DNA of 64,000 nt from Anoxybacterium sp963668245 (lineage in GTDB: Bacteria; Bacillota; Clostridia; Peptostreptococcales; Anaerovoracaceae), in assembly GCA_963668245.2 (NCBI GenBank), contig OY764195.2, positions 1,984,001 to 2,048,000 of the forward strand, given 5' to 3'. Every line of letters begins with the position of its first letter. The first letter of the stretch is position 1. Both the position numbers and the translations under genes were made by a program. Positions 35,604-44,881 of the stretch are shown here, piece by piece. A model generated the notes under the pieces. The model was given only the letters and a program-made list of their open reading frames with translations. It did not search any database and had not been told where the DNA came from.

Positions 35604-36442
35604 AAGGAAAGCCTGTTGCAGATCAGATGAAAGAAGAAATCATAGCGGTGGTAGCAGAGCGAAAAGAAAAAGGGCTTAATCCACCAAAGATTGCGATTTT
35701 GCGTGTTGGAAGCAGACCCGATGACGTAGCATATGAGTCGCGAGTATTAAAAAACTGTAATGAGTTAGGTATTGAGTCAGAAGTCGTGGTGGTTGACGAT
35801 AATATTGATATGGAAAACTTTATTACGGTTTTGGATGGACTCAATGAAAACATTGAAATTCATGGAATTTTACTATTTAGGCCTTTACCGCCTCAATTAG
35901 ATATTGATATAATTAGTAAACAAATCAAGCCGGAAAAAGATATTGATTGCATGAATCCATCCAATATGGAAAAGCTTTTTTCTGGAGATCAAAGCGGTAT
36001 GGCACCATGCACGCCAGAAGCTGTAATTGAAATTTTAAAATTTTACGGGTATGATTTGACAGGAAAAAATGTTGTTATCGTTAATCGTAGCATGGTACTT
36101 GGAAAACCACTTGCAATGATGTTTCTAAATGAAAATGCGACAGTAACGATTTGCCATTCTAAAACCAACCAATTGGAAAACATAACTTCAAATTCAGATA
36201 TTGTCGTGACAGGTGTTGGAAAAGCGAACTTCTTTCATGGAAATGCTTTTTCAAAGGATTCTGTTGTGATTGATGTTGGTATTAATTTTAATCAAGATCA
36301 AAAAATGTGCGGAGATGTTGAATTTGAGAAGGTATTTGAAAATGTTTCAGCAATCACACCTGTTCCAGGAGGAGTCGGAATTGTAACATCTACGATTTTA
36401 TTAAAGCATGTAATGAAAGCCATGAACTTACTGTCAAAATAG
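35594..36442 (+). CDS. folD: Bifunctional methylene-THF dehydrogenase/cyclohydrolase
   Basis: A 282-residue FolD. Seen: LRVGSRPDDVAYESRVLKNCNELGIE, LLFRPLPPQLD, KDIDCMNPSNMEKLFSG, APCTPEAVIEILKFY, the NADP-site GKNVVIVNRSMVLGKPLAMMFL and the terminal TPVPGGVGIVTSTILLKH. The usual catalytic Lys of the YxxxK motif is replaced here: YESRVLKNC has R in the usual K position, which is associated with loss of cyclohydrolase activity in some homologues. That would fit division of labour with the neighbouring FchA. Confidence 0.94.
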   Translation: MLLKGKPVADQMKEEIIAVVAERKEKGLNPPKIAILRVGSRPDDVAYESRVLKNCNELGIESEVVVVDDNIDMENFITVLDGLNENIEIHGILLFRPLPPQLDIDIISKQIKPEKDIDCMNPSNMEKLFSGDQSGMAPCTPEAVIEILKFYGYDLTGKNVVIVNRSMVLGKPLAMMFLNENATVTICHSKTNQLENITSNSDIVVTGVGKANFFHGNAFSKDSVVIDVGINFNQDQKMCGDVEFEKVFENVSAITPVPGGVGIVTSTILLKHVMKAMNLLSK

Positions 36443-36471
36443 ATACCATGCCAAGTATGGAGAGGAAAAAA

Positions 36472-37302
36472 ATGGGCGATAAGAAAAAAATGACGATAAT
36501 GGATTTTAAAAAGTATAAGGAAGAAGGCAGGAAATTTAGCTATGTAACTGCTTATGATTATACAATGGCATCCATTATCAACGAAAGTGATGTGGAAATT
36601 ATATTGGTTGGAGACTCATTGGGTATGATTATGCTAGGATATCAAGGCACAGAATCGGTTACTATGGAAGATATGATTCATCATACCAGACCTGTGGTAA
36701 AAGGTGCTCCAAATACATGGGTAGCTTGCGACATGCCTTTCGGTTCTTATAACGTGAGTGATGAAGAAGCGGTAAGAAATGCCAACCGAATGATTAAGGA
36801 AGCAAACTGTGACTGCATTAAACTAGAAGGTGGAATCGAAATGGTTAGTCGCATCAAAGCTATCGTTCGGGCTGGAATCAATGTAATGGGACATATTGGA
36901 TTAACGCCTCAGACAGCATCCTCTTTAGGTGGATTTAAAGTGCAAGGAGGAACTCCAGAAAGCGCAAAGAAGCTAGTAGAAGATGCAAAAGCATTAGAAG
37001 AAGCAGGGTGCTTTTCTATTGTATTAGAATGTGTGCCGTCGGTGGTAGGAAAAGCCGTGGCTGAAGCTGTAAGAATTCCTGTTTTGGGGATTGGAGCAGG
37101 CCCTCATGTAGATTGTCAAGTGATGGTGGGACAAGATATGCTTGGCATGTATGGTGAGTTTAAACCAAAATTTGTAAAACAATACGCACAAGTAAGGCGA
37201 ATTATGGTAGATGCACTCAACGAGTTTCATAAAGAAACAAAAGAAGGTATTTTCCCTTCTCCTGAATACTGTTTTAATAAAGATGTGGAGATTCCAAAAT
37301 AA
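36472..37302 (+). CDS. panB: 3-methyl-2-oxobutanoate hydroxymethyltransferase
   Basis: A 276-residue PanB, first committed step of pantothenate synthesis, adding a hydroxymethyl group from 5,10-methylene-THF to ketoisovalerate. ATG 36472 after GGAGAGG was preferred over 36448. Motifs: YVTAYDYTMASIINES, LVGDSLGMIMLGY, DMPFGSY, KLEGG, MGHIGLTPQT, LECVPSVVGKAVAEAVRIPVLGIGAGP. It needs the methylene-THF made by the upstream genes, which explains their co-location. Its stop shares bases with the panE start (TAATG). Confidence 0.96.
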   Translation: MGDKKKMTIMDFKKYKEEGRKFSYVTAYDYTMASIINESDVEIILVGDSLGMIMLGYQGTESVTMEDMIHHTRPVVKGAPNTWVACDMPFGSYNVSDEEAVRNANRMIKEANCDCIKLEGGIEMVSRIKAIVRAGINVMGHIGLTPQTASSLGGFKVQGGTPESAKKLVEDAKALEEAGCFSIVLECVPSVVGKAVAEAVRIPVLGIGAGPHVDCQVMVGQDMLGMYGEFKPKFVKQYAQVRRIMVDALNEFHKETKEGIFPSPEYCFNKDVEIPK

Positions 37303-38222
37303 TGAAAATTGCAATTATTGGAGCAGGTGCGATGGGTTGTTTGTTTGGTGCAAAATTAGCTGAACGGGAAGAGAACCAGGTATTTTTGATTGATATTGTG
37401 AAGGAAAATACGGAAGCAATTACTCGGCATGGGATTAAAATTGAGGAAGAGGGCAGTGTCAGTACGTATCAAAAGGTCAATGCCACAACAGATGGGGCGC
37501 AGGTCGGTATTTGCGATTTGGTAATCTTATTTGTCAAGTCAACGAGCACCCTGGAAGCCATACAAAAGAATCGTATGCTTTTTGATTCAAATACTTGTGC
37601 ATTGACACTACAAAATGGACTTGGCAATGTTGAGTTTCTAAGTAATGAATTAGGGCCATTATCTGTACTTGCAGGAACCACCGCACATGGAGCGACTTTT
37701 CTTGGAGCTGGTATTGTACGCCATGCAGGAAAAGGCAAAACCATCATTGGAAACGTATCAGGAAACCAATTGGATCGGATTGAAACAATTGCAAAAGTAC
37801 TTAACGATGCGGGGATAGATACAGCCATATCCGACAATCCAAATGGTGTGATTTGGGATAAATTGTTAGTGAATGTTGGAATCAATGCATTGACAGCCAT
37901 TGGGAGAATTGAAAACGGAAAGCTTTTGGAAATGAAAGAAAGCTGCAAATTGTTGGAAGAAGCAGTGTCGGAAGGGCATGCTATCTCAAAGGCAAAAGGG
38001 ATACAATTGCACTACAAAGACCCGATCAACCATACAAAAGAGATTTGCATGGCAACTGCAACGAACAAATCCAGCATGCTGCAGGATATTTTAAATAAAA
38101 GACAAACAGAGATCGATATGATCAATGGCGCAATCGTAAGAGAAGGGCAGTCCCTTGGAATAAAAACACCTGTGAATCATGTTTTAACAAATCTGATTAA
38201 AATGATTGAAGCACAGAATTAG
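37302..38222 (+). CDS. panE: 2-dehydropantoate 2-reductase (PanE/ApbA)
   Basis: A 306-residue NADPH-dependent ketopantoate reductase. The N-terminal Rossmann motif is IIGAGAMGCLFGAKLAE; later QNGLGNVEFL, GTTAHGATFLGAGIVRHAG, WDKLLVNVGINALTAIG (catalytic Lys) and EIDMINGAIVREG are typical. Its start overlaps the panB stop, so the two pantoate steps are coupled. Confidence 0.95.
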   Translation: MKIAIIGAGAMGCLFGAKLAEREENQVFLIDIVKENTEAITRHGIKIEEEGSVSTYQKVNATTDGAQVGICDLVILFVKSTSTLEAIQKNRMLFDSNTCALTLQNGLGNVEFLSNELGPLSVLAGTTAHGATFLGAGIVRHAGKGKTIIGNVSGNQLDRIETIAKVLNDAGIDTAISDNPNGVIWDKLLVNVGINALTAIGRIENGKLLEMKESCKLLEEAVSEGHAISKAKGIQLHYKDPINHTKEICMATATNKSSMLQDILNKRQTEIDMINGAIVREGQSLGIKTPVNHVLTNLIKMIEAQN

Positions 38223-38251
38223 AGTGAAACCCTCTTTTGGGAAGGTACAAT

Positions 38252-39904
38252 ATGAAGTTTTATTTTTCTTATGTTGACATTGGTTTTTATAATGGAAATA
38301 TCATTACTGTAAATAATGAAGATGAAATTGCCCAGGCCGTTGGCGTAAAAGGCAATAAAATTGTTTTTGTGGGATCAACGGAAGCATTAATGGAAATCAC
38401 GGATGATAGGACAAAACTCATTGATTTAAAAGGAAGAACCATGTGCCCCGGGTTTATTGACACCCATTTTCATCCCATTTTGAATGGGTTATTTGAAGAT
38501 AATGAGCATGGTTCCATCATTAGAATTCAGACAGATCAGTATCCTTCCATTCAGGATATATTAGATATTATCAGGAAAGCAGCATCGATAAGGCCTGAAG
38601 GACAATGGATCTCTCTTATGGGGTATGATCAAAATCGTCTTGTTGAAGGACGGCATCCGAGGAAAGAAGAATTGGATTTGGCTGCCCCAAATCATAAGGT
38701 CCAATGCATGAGAGCGTGTGGGCATATCGGTATTTACAATTCAGCGGCACTTGGCACCATTGGAGTTTTGGATGCCGCAGATGTGTTGCGGTATCCAAAA
38801 AATGAAATTGTAATCGAAGACGGCCGCTTGACGGGAATGGTAAAAGAACACACCCATTTTTATTTGTGGAGCAAAGTTACATATACGCAAGAGCAACAGA
38901 TAAAAGCAGCTACAAAATCAAATTCTATCTTGCTGAAAAATGGTATTACATCATTGCATGATCCGGGAGAATGTGGAGCTGTTTCATATCAAGTTATGCA
39001 GCATCTTTGTAAAAACCGTACTTTTAAACCAAGAGTTTGTATGATGTTACATAGTATCTTTGGAAAACCGTTTTCCAAGCAAGACAATGAACATTATCTA
39101 TCACTTGGACTTTTAAGTGGACTAGGAGATGAATTTTTTCGAATTGGACCCAGTAAATTTATGATTGATGGGGGCACCAGTGGACCTTCGTGTGCTACAA
39201 AAGATCCATATTGTCACGATTCTCTAATGCCTGGTATTATTGGATGGGAAAAGGAAGAAATCATACAATATATTCATGATCTTCATAAAGCGGGTGTTCA
39301 GATTACAGCGCATGCCGTAGGAGACCTTGCCATTGAATATATGGTGGAAGGGTATGAAAAAGCAATTATTGAACTACCTCGTGAGGATACAAGACATCGA
39401 ATTGAACACTGTGCCATTGTATCATCAGACTTAATTGATAGGATGGCCGTTTTGCAACTTTGCCCTTCTTGTAATCCTGGTTTTATCGCGTGGAATGGCA
39501 CGAATTATACCGCCTATTTTGGGGAACGTATGAAATTTTTTATGGCGATGAATAGCATGATTCAGGCAGGTATCAAGGTATCCATTGGGAGTGATGCGCC
39601 ATCGGGTCCAGTTGAATCGATGAAAATACTGGATGCCTGTGTTAATCGAAGAGATTTTATTACCAATCAGTTGATAGATCAAACTCAATGCATCGGTATT
39701 CTTGAGGCTGTCAGGGCATATACCATGAATGGTGCTTATGCTAGCTTTGAAGAAAATATCAAAGGGAGTATTGAGGTGGGAAAGTGTGCAGATCTAGTGA
39801 TTTTATCCGAGAACCTTTTGCAATGTCCAAAAGAGGAGATAGGAAGAATACACGTAGATATGACGATAATAGATGGAATAGTTGAATATGAAAAAGCGTT
39901 TTAA
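38252..39904 (+). CDS. YtcJ-like metal-dependent amidohydrolase
   Basis: A 550-residue amidohydrolase-superfamily enzyme (COG1574). ATG 38252 follows GGAAGG. Motifs: CPGFIDTHFHPILNG (metal-binding HxH), VQITAHAVGDLAIEYMV, RIEHCAIVSSDLIDRM, SIGSDAPSGPVESM and SIEVGKCADLVILSENLL. The substrate is unknown; family members deacylate or hydrolyse diverse amides. It sits just before an OPT transporter and a P1 peptidase, which suggests use of imported peptide- or amide-like compounds. A paralogue lies at 59123. Confidence 0.87.
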   Translation: MKFYFSYVDIGFYNGNIITVNNEDEIAQAVGVKGNKIVFVGSTEALMEITDDRTKLIDLKGRTMCPGFIDTHFHPILNGLFEDNEHGSIIRIQTDQYPSIQDILDIIRKAASIRPEGQWISLMGYDQNRLVEGRHPRKEELDLAAPNHKVQCMRACGHIGIYNSAALGTIGVLDAADVLRYPKNEIVIEDGRLTGMVKEHTHFYLWSKVTYTQEQQIKAATKSNSILLKNGITSLHDPGECGAVSYQVMQHLCKNRTFKPRVCMMLHSIFGKPFSKQDNEHYLSLGLLSGLGDEFFRIGPSKFMIDGGTSGPSCATKDPYCHDSLMPGIIGWEKEEIIQYIHDLHKAGVQITAHAVGDLAIEYMVEGYEKAIIELPREDTRHRIEHCAIVSSDLIDRMAVLQLCPSCNPGFIAWNGTNYTAYFGERMKFFMAMNSMIQAGIKVSIGSDAPSGPVESMKILDACVNRRDFITNQLIDQTQCIGILEAVRAYTMNGAYASFEENIKGSIEVGKCADLVILSENLLQCPKEEIGRIHVDMTIIDGIVEYEKAF

Positions 39905-39917
39905 GGAGGATAAGGAG

Positions 39918-41567
39918 ATGACCAAAGAACAGAATCGCGTTACATACGCATCTACCTTTCAAGAACAGTTAACACTAAGAGGAATGGCAATTGGAGTAAC
40001 AGGAGCTATTATACTAACTATGAGTTCAATGTATGTGGCACTAAAACTTGGAGCTTTGCCATGGCCAATCATATTTGTTGCTTTGGTTTCAATGTTTTCG
40101 TTGAGACTACTGGGAAAGACAAATATCAATGAGATGAATGTAACCCATACTGCCATGTCTGCTGGAGCAATGACTGCAGGTGGTGTGGCGTTCACGATAC
40201 CCGGAATATTTATGTTAGATCAGGATGCAAATTTAAGCATCGTGACTCTTTTTTTTGTGGTATTTGGCGGTGTAGCATTGGGATTAATCTTTACTGCATT
40301 GATTCGAAAATATTTTGTTGTGATAAAGGAATTGCCGTATCCGATGGGTCAGGCTGCAGCAGAAACTTTAGTGATTGGAGACGAAGGCGGTAAAAAATCA
40401 TTTACCTTGTTCTTTTCATTAATGATTGCAGCGATTTTTACTGGATTTCGTGACTGGGCTGGAAAAATACCAGCAACTTTGATGAATTCAATTCTAATGG
40501 AAAAAGGAATTTATGCTGGAATATGGCTTTCTCCTATGCTCGTTGCTGTAGGCTATATTATAGGCCCACTTTATATTGGTATTTGGTTTGTGGGAGCACT
40601 AATTGGCGATTTCGGCATTGTTCTAGGAGGAACTAGCCTTGGTCTGTTGGATGGTGTGACTGCATCAGATATTAAGTCTTCGTTGGGAATCGGTTTGATG
40701 GTGGGCACTGGAATTGGTATTGTTGTAAAAGGAATTTTACCGAAAGCAAAGGAAATTTTTGGACCAATGTTTCAAAAGCATGCTATGTCGTCAGGATTTA
40801 TCAATCTTCGATGGGCGCCCATTTTGATGGTAGTGATTGCAGTTGTTTTTACAACAGTTTGTAAGATGGGACTGATTGCCAGCGTGATTACGATTCTTGG
40901 AGTTTGGCTTGCTACTTCCATGTCTGCCCAGATTGTCGGGCAGACTGGAATCAATCCGATGGAGGTCTTTGGTATCATTGTGTTACTTGCAGCAAAAGCT
41001 GTCTCTAGCGTCGGGCAGACAGAAGCTTTTTTGGTGGCGGCAGTAGTTGCAATCGCCTGCGGATTGGCAGGTGATGTGATGAATGATTTTAAAGCTGGAC
41101 ATATTTTGCAAACAAATCCAAAAGCGCAATGGATTGGAGAGTGCATCGGTGGAATTGTAGGTGCGGTGGTATCCGTCGCAATTTTTTTTGTGATTTTAAA
41201 AGCATACGGACCAACAGCTTTTGGTAATCCAGAACAATTTATTGCACCACAAGCGGGAATGGTAGCTGCAATGGTTGGAGGCATTGCAAATCCAACATCA
41301 TTTTATATTGGCCTTGCAGTTGGTGTTCTCCTATATCTATTCGATTTTCCTGTGATGACATTAGGTCTTGGTGTATATCTGCCGTTTTATCTATCTGCTA
41401 CAGCATTCATTGGAGGTATATTACGGTTTTCTATCGAAAAAATAGCTCCTAATTGGGAGAAAAATGGAACAGGACTCATTATTGCGTCCGGACTTCTTGG
41501 TGGTGAAGCGGTTGTAGGCGTTGTAATTGCGTTGATTCAAGCGTGGATTGGTATTGGAAATCTATAG
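39918..41567 (+). CDS. OPT/YSL-family transporter
   Basis: A 549-residue, ~14-helix membrane protein; start 39918 lies after AAGGAGGATAAGGAG. It carries OPT-family features: TLRGMAIGVTGAIILTMSSMYVALKLGALPWPIIFVALVS near the N-terminus, KELPYPMGQAAAETL, QTGINPMEVFGI, and AQWIGECIGGIVGAVVS. OPT proteins import oligopeptides or metal chelates in symport with protons. Location between an amidohydrolase and an aminopeptidase-like protein favours peptide uptake. Confidence 0.88.
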   Translation: MTKEQNRVTYASTFQEQLTLRGMAIGVTGAIILTMSSMYVALKLGALPWPIIFVALVSMFSLRLLGKTNINEMNVTHTAMSAGAMTAGGVAFTIPGIFMLDQDANLSIVTLFFVVFGGVALGLIFTALIRKYFVVIKELPYPMGQAAAETLVIGDEGGKKSFTLFFSLMIAAIFTGFRDWAGKIPATLMNSILMEKGIYAGIWLSPMLVAVGYIIGPLYIGIWFVGALIGDFGIVLGGTSLGLLDGVTASDIKSSLGIGLMVGTGIGIVVKGILPKAKEIFGPMFQKHAMSSGFINLRWAPILMVVIAVVFTTVCKMGLIASVITILGVWLATSMSAQIVGQTGINPMEVFGIIVLLAAKAVSSVGQTEAFLVAAVVAIACGLAGDVMNDFKAGHILQTNPKAQWIGECIGGIVGAVVSVAIFFVILKAYGPTAFGNPEQFIAPQAGMVAAMVGGIANPTSFYIGLAVGVLLYLFDFPVMTLGLGVYLPFYLSATAFIGGILRFSIEKIAPNWEKNGTGLIIASGLLGGEAVVGVVIALIQAWIGIGNL

Positions 41568-41611
41568 GTACGTCATAGAAATAGATATGATGTTACTAGA
41601 AGGAGACGCTG

Positions 41612-42577
41612 ATGTTAAAAGAAATAAAAATAACTGATATCGAAGGATTTCAAATAGGACATGCCCAAGACTTGGTTGGAGCAACTGGATGTACCGTTAT
41701 TTTATGCGAAAATGGTGCTTTTGCCGGAGTCGATGTGAGAGGCGGAGGACCAGCATCTAGAGAGACAGAACTACTTAAACCAGTGAATCTTGTGGAACAG
41801 ATCCATGGGGTTATGTTAAGTGGTGGAAGTGCATATGGGCTAGATGCGAGTTCAGGAGCGATGGCATATTTAGAGGAAAAAGGGATAGGATTTGATGTAG
41901 GTGTTGGGGTGGTCCCAATTGTATGTGGCTCTAGTCTTTTTGATTTGGTGGTAGGAAGTCCTGCCGCAAGACCTAATCGGGATATGGGCTATGAAGCATG
42001 TATGAATGCTGGATATGGCGATTTGTTAGAAGGAAATGTCGGTGCAGGGACTGGTGCATCAGTTGGGAAATTTTTTGGTGTAGAGCGCATGATGAAAGGT
42101 GGCCTTGGTGCGTACGCACTACAAGTCGGTTCCTTAAAAATAGGTGCCGTTGTTGCAGTCAATGCACTTGGTGATATTATCGATGTAGACAGCGGAGATA
42201 GGATTGCTGGATTATTAAATGAAACTGGAACGGGGCTTTGTAGCACAGAAGAAGCAATGTATCAACAATATGATTCTGATAAAAATGTTTTTTCAGGAAA
42301 TACCACCATTGGTTGTATTATCACCAATGCAAAGCTCACAAAAAATCAGGCAAATAAAGTTGCTTCTATCGGGCAAAACGGATTGGCAAGAGCAATCAGA
42401 CCGGTACACACTATGGCAGATGGAGATACCGTGTATGTAATGGCATCCGGAGAAGTGGATGTCATGGTAGACGCAGTAGGTGCACTTGCTACTGATGTAT
42501 GTGCAAGAGCAATTAATCGAGCAGTGCGCATGGCAGAATCTGCTTATGGAATCAAAGCTGCGAGGGACTTCAAATAA
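41612..42577 (+). CDS. P1-family (S58, DmpA-like) Ntn hydrolase/aminopeptidase
   Basis: A 321-residue self-processing hydrolase. The N-terminal half has HAQDLVGATGCTVILCENGAFAGVDVRGGGPASRETELL and LSGGSAYGLDASSGAMAYLEEKGIGF; AGTGASVGKFFG follows. The autocleavage site is likely N-T in SGNTTIGCIITNAKLTK (around residues 229-231), making Thr the nucleophile, as in NylC-type members rather than Ser as in DmpA. It would hydrolyse small peptides or amides brought in by the OPT transporter. AAGGAG lies nine bases before the start. Confidence 0.88.
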   Translation: MLKEIKITDIEGFQIGHAQDLVGATGCTVILCENGAFAGVDVRGGGPASRETELLKPVNLVEQIHGVMLSGGSAYGLDASSGAMAYLEEKGIGFDVGVGVVPIVCGSSLFDLVVGSPAARPNRDMGYEACMNAGYGDLLEGNVGAGTGASVGKFFGVERMMKGGLGAYALQVGSLKIGAVVAVNALGDIIDVDSGDRIAGLLNETGTGLCSTEEAMYQQYDSDKNVFSGNTTIGCIITNAKLTKNQANKVASIGQNGLARAIRPVHTMADGDTVYVMASGEVDVMVDAVGALATDVCARAINRAVRMAESAYGIKAARDFK

Positions 42578-42590
42578 AGTAATTTTAGTT

Positions 42591-42791
42591 AGAAACGAAA
42601 GCGATAGTGTATGTTACAGTTTTTCTGTAAGCGAATATCGAGTCGAAATTCGTTATTTATATTGTGAGAAATGCTGCGTTGCAGCATCCAATTTTGCTTT
42701 GACACCGTGCCTCGCTACATTTCATGTAGGTGCTAATCGCATGCACGGCTACCAGCAAATTGGCGAGGACTTTTGTATCGCTTTCGTTTTT
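42591..42791 (+). ncRNA. Retron msr-msd RNA
   Basis: The gap between the peptidase and the reverse transcriptase has the full layout of a retron RNA. a1 (42593-42606, AAACGAAAGCGATA) and a2 (42776-42789) are perfect 14-base inverted repeats, extendable to 16 with a G-T pair. The msr side has hairpins at 42614-42630 (TTACAG/CTGTAA), 42632-42652 (CGAAT/ATTCG) and 42671-42687 (ATGCTGC-GTT-GCAGCAT). The msd is a long stem: CCAATTTTGCT at 42688-42698 with AGCAAATTGG at 42754-42763, inner CCGTGC/GCACGG (42705-42710/42743-42748) and apex CTACAT-TTC-ATGTAG (42715-42729). The G at 42607 right after a1 is a candidate branching guanosine. RT-DNA of about 75-85 nt is predicted. Confidence 0.9.
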
Positions 42792-42821
42792 TATTTTCCA
42801 ATCAATAAAGAGGAGCAGTCT

Positions 42822-43784
42822 ATGAAGACAATCCAAAGTATAGAGGAACTTTTAATGGAATTAGATTCGAAATACCCATGGAGTCTTTTTCGATATATGG
42901 ATGAAGAGTGGAAAACAAATTTTTGTTATCACAATCTGACCGTTCCCAAAAAGAATGGTGGAGAGCGATTGATTTGTGCGCCCAATGAGAGGTTAAAGAG
43001 ATATCAACGCCGTTTACTGCCATACTTTGATTCTGCATTGGTTTCCTCATGTGCTACAGCCTATCAGAAAAATAAACCCCTCAAAGCAAATTATGAAAAA
43101 CACGTTGGAGCTAGGATGGTTGTTAAGCTAGATGTTGAGAACTTTTTTGGAAGCATCACCTTTGGGAAGGTTTTCTATAGAATGAACTGCTTATGGAACC
43201 ACAACAAACAACTTAGCTGGTTTTTGGCAAAGCTGTGTACCTTAAATGGTAGCCTGCCACAAGGTGCGCCGACCAGTCCCGTAATCTCTAATCTTGTATT
43301 TTATCCGATTGATCAGAAAATAGAAGCATATTGTAATCAAAATCAGATTAATTATACAAGATATTCTGATGATTTGAGTTTTTCTGGGGATTTTCTTCCA
43401 GGAGAAATCATTGATTTTGTGCGCCCTCTTTTCAAATCAAATGGATTTCATTTGAATGAAAACAAAACGGTTGTAGCAGGTAAAGGAAGACAGAAAAAGA
43501 TAACTGGGGTAGTTGTAAATCAGAAAGCACAAGCAGATAAGAATTATCGCAAAGAAATCCGTAAAGAAATATACTATATCGGAAAGTATGGATTAGAAGG
43601 GCATCTTCGATATCTTAAACAGGGCATCACAGAGGATGAACTAAAAATCCAAATGATTCAACGATTGCAAAAACTGCTAGGAAGAATTGGATATGTGCTT
43701 CAAATCGATCCTGATAACAAAGAATTTCGGGAATATCAAATGCTATGTGCCAATCTTTTGCAAAGAATGCCTATCTTATGGTAA
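42822..43784 (+). CDS. Retron reverse transcriptase
   Basis: A 320-residue RT starting at ATG 42822, seven bases after AGAGGAG; the longer frame runs back into the ncRNA and the peptidase. Motifs: VPKKNGGERLICAPNERLKRYQRRL (RT0-2), motif A KLDVENFFGSI (102-112), LPQGAPTSPVISNL (145-158), catalytic YSDD (181-184, Ser in place of the common Ala), and KITGVVVN (226-233), matching the retron-specific VTG motif Y. The retron X motif (NAxxH) is seen in relaxed form as ANYEKH (89-94). There is no fused effector domain. The RT would make multicopy single-stranded DNA from the upstream msr-msd RNA; known retrons are mostly anti-phage systems. Confidence 0.93.
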   Translation: MKTIQSIEELLMELDSKYPWSLFRYMDEEWKTNFCYHNLTVPKKNGGERLICAPNERLKRYQRRLLPYFDSALVSSCATAYQKNKPLKANYEKHVGARMVVKLDVENFFGSITFGKVFYRMNCLWNHNKQLSWFLAKLCTLNGSLPQGAPTSPVISNLVFYPIDQKIEAYCNQNQINYTRYSDDLSFSGDFLPGEIIDFVRPLFKSNGFHLNENKTVVAGKGRQKKITGVVVNQKAQADKNYRKEIRKEIYYIGKYGLEGHLRYLKQGITEDELKIQMIQRLQKLLGRIGYVLQIDPDNKEFREYQMLCANLLQRMPILW

Positions 43785-43827
43785 TTTGTTCTGCACATGA
43801 TATAACAACAAGAACCTTTCAGATATC

Positions 43828-43882
43828 AAAAAACCTCTTTTTTTAGGTCACATCATTTTGACCAAGAAAAAAGAGGTTTTCT
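43828..43882 (+). terminator. Long terminator after retron
   Basis: AAAACCTCTTTTTT / AAAAAAGAGGTTTT outer stem enclosing a GGTCA/TGACC inner stem; it probably works in both directions between the convergent retron RT and PHP genes. Confidence 0.8.
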
Positions 43883-43914
43883 GTATTTTTGTACTTAGAA
43901 CGCTGATGTATTTT

Positions 43915-44709
43915 TTATAGTTTTTCGAAGGAAACCTTTCTTTGTTCAAAGGTTGCCAGATATTTGAATCCAGTAGAAAGAATCATTTCAACCGCTGTAT
44001 CATAACGATATCCAAGATCATCAGGACGATGAGAATCGGAGCCGATTGTGATGATTTCACCTCCTAAATCCTTATAGAGTTTTAGTATTTCTTTTGCCGG
44101 TGTGGTTCTCTCTCCCATGTTGTAGCGAAAACTGGACGTGTTGATTTCAATCCCTTTTCCTTGATAAATGATAGTTTTCAGTATTTCTTCTATGATATCC
44201 ATGTATACGGCATCTTTTGGTCGAGAAGCTGCATATCGGTCGATAATATTAAAATGACCGATAACATCATAATCAAAATATTGATTGAGCGCATTGTGCA
44301 TATACGTATAAAATGCAATATACGACTCTTTATTACTTCTATCTTCATAAAAACGTTTGCTATCTATTTCAATGCCTTCTGAACTATGAAAAGAACCTAT
44401 GACAAAGTCATAATCAAAGGCTTGAACTGCTTGGGAGCACATTTTGAGTATGTCTCCGTGTTGGATTCCGATTTCAATCCCTTTTTTTATTTGTATTCTG
44501 TCTTTATTACGTATCTTGGCATCATTTAATGCTTTGTGATAGTTTTCAAAGTCCAACTCAAAGGGAAAACTAAGGTCAGGATAGCAGGGATCATAGTGAT
44601 CAGTTATGGCTAGTTGTCTGATTCCCCGTGCATATGCAGCATCGATCATAGTTGACATCTCTGCATCGCAGTCACTGGAAAAATGGGTATGGCTGTGATA
44701 ATCGTACAT
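43915..44709 (-). CDS. PHP-domain phosphatase, histidinol-phosphatase-like (HisJ/HisK)
   Basis: A 264-residue PHP protein. The start on the complement at 44709 follows AAGGAG and gives MYDYHSHTHFSSDC, the metal-binding HxH opening of the family. Other ligand motifs: AITDHYDP, KGIEIGIQ, FVIGSFHSSEG, DVIGHFNIIDRY, EINTSSFR and IGSDSHRPDDLGY. Length and motif spacing match HisJ-type histidinol phosphatases. No other his gene is near, so a different phosphoester is possible. Confidence 0.85.
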   Translation of the reverse strand: MYDYHSHTHFSSDCDAEMSTMIDAAYARGIRQLAITDHYDPCYPDLSFPFELDFENYHKALNDAKIRNKDRIQIKKGIEIGIQHGDILKMCSQAVQAFDYDFVIGSFHSSEGIEIDSKRFYEDRSNKESYIAFYTYMHNALNQYFDYDVIGHFNIIDRYAASRPKDAVYMDIIEEILKTIIYQGKGIEINTSSFRYNMGERTTPAKEILKLYKDLGGEIITIGSDSHRPDDLGYRYDTAVEMILSTGFKYLATFEQRKVSFEKL

Positions 44710-44881
44710 GTATTTCTCCTTGTTTAAATTGTGTTGTATTTGCATTCTGTTTTTTGATTTCTATTTTATCACAAATGCTTTCATTGGATTGTATTTTCAT
44801 TACAGAAAAAAGTGGCTTGATTGAACAACCCTATGATATAATAATATATCAAAAAAATTGTTTTTTGAAAAGGGTATGGGG

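Noticed and set aside
42480..42821. N-terminal extension of the reverse transcriptase frame
   Set aside because: It would run through the end of the peptidase gene and the whole msr-msd RNA; the ATG at 42822 has a proper ribosome binding site.
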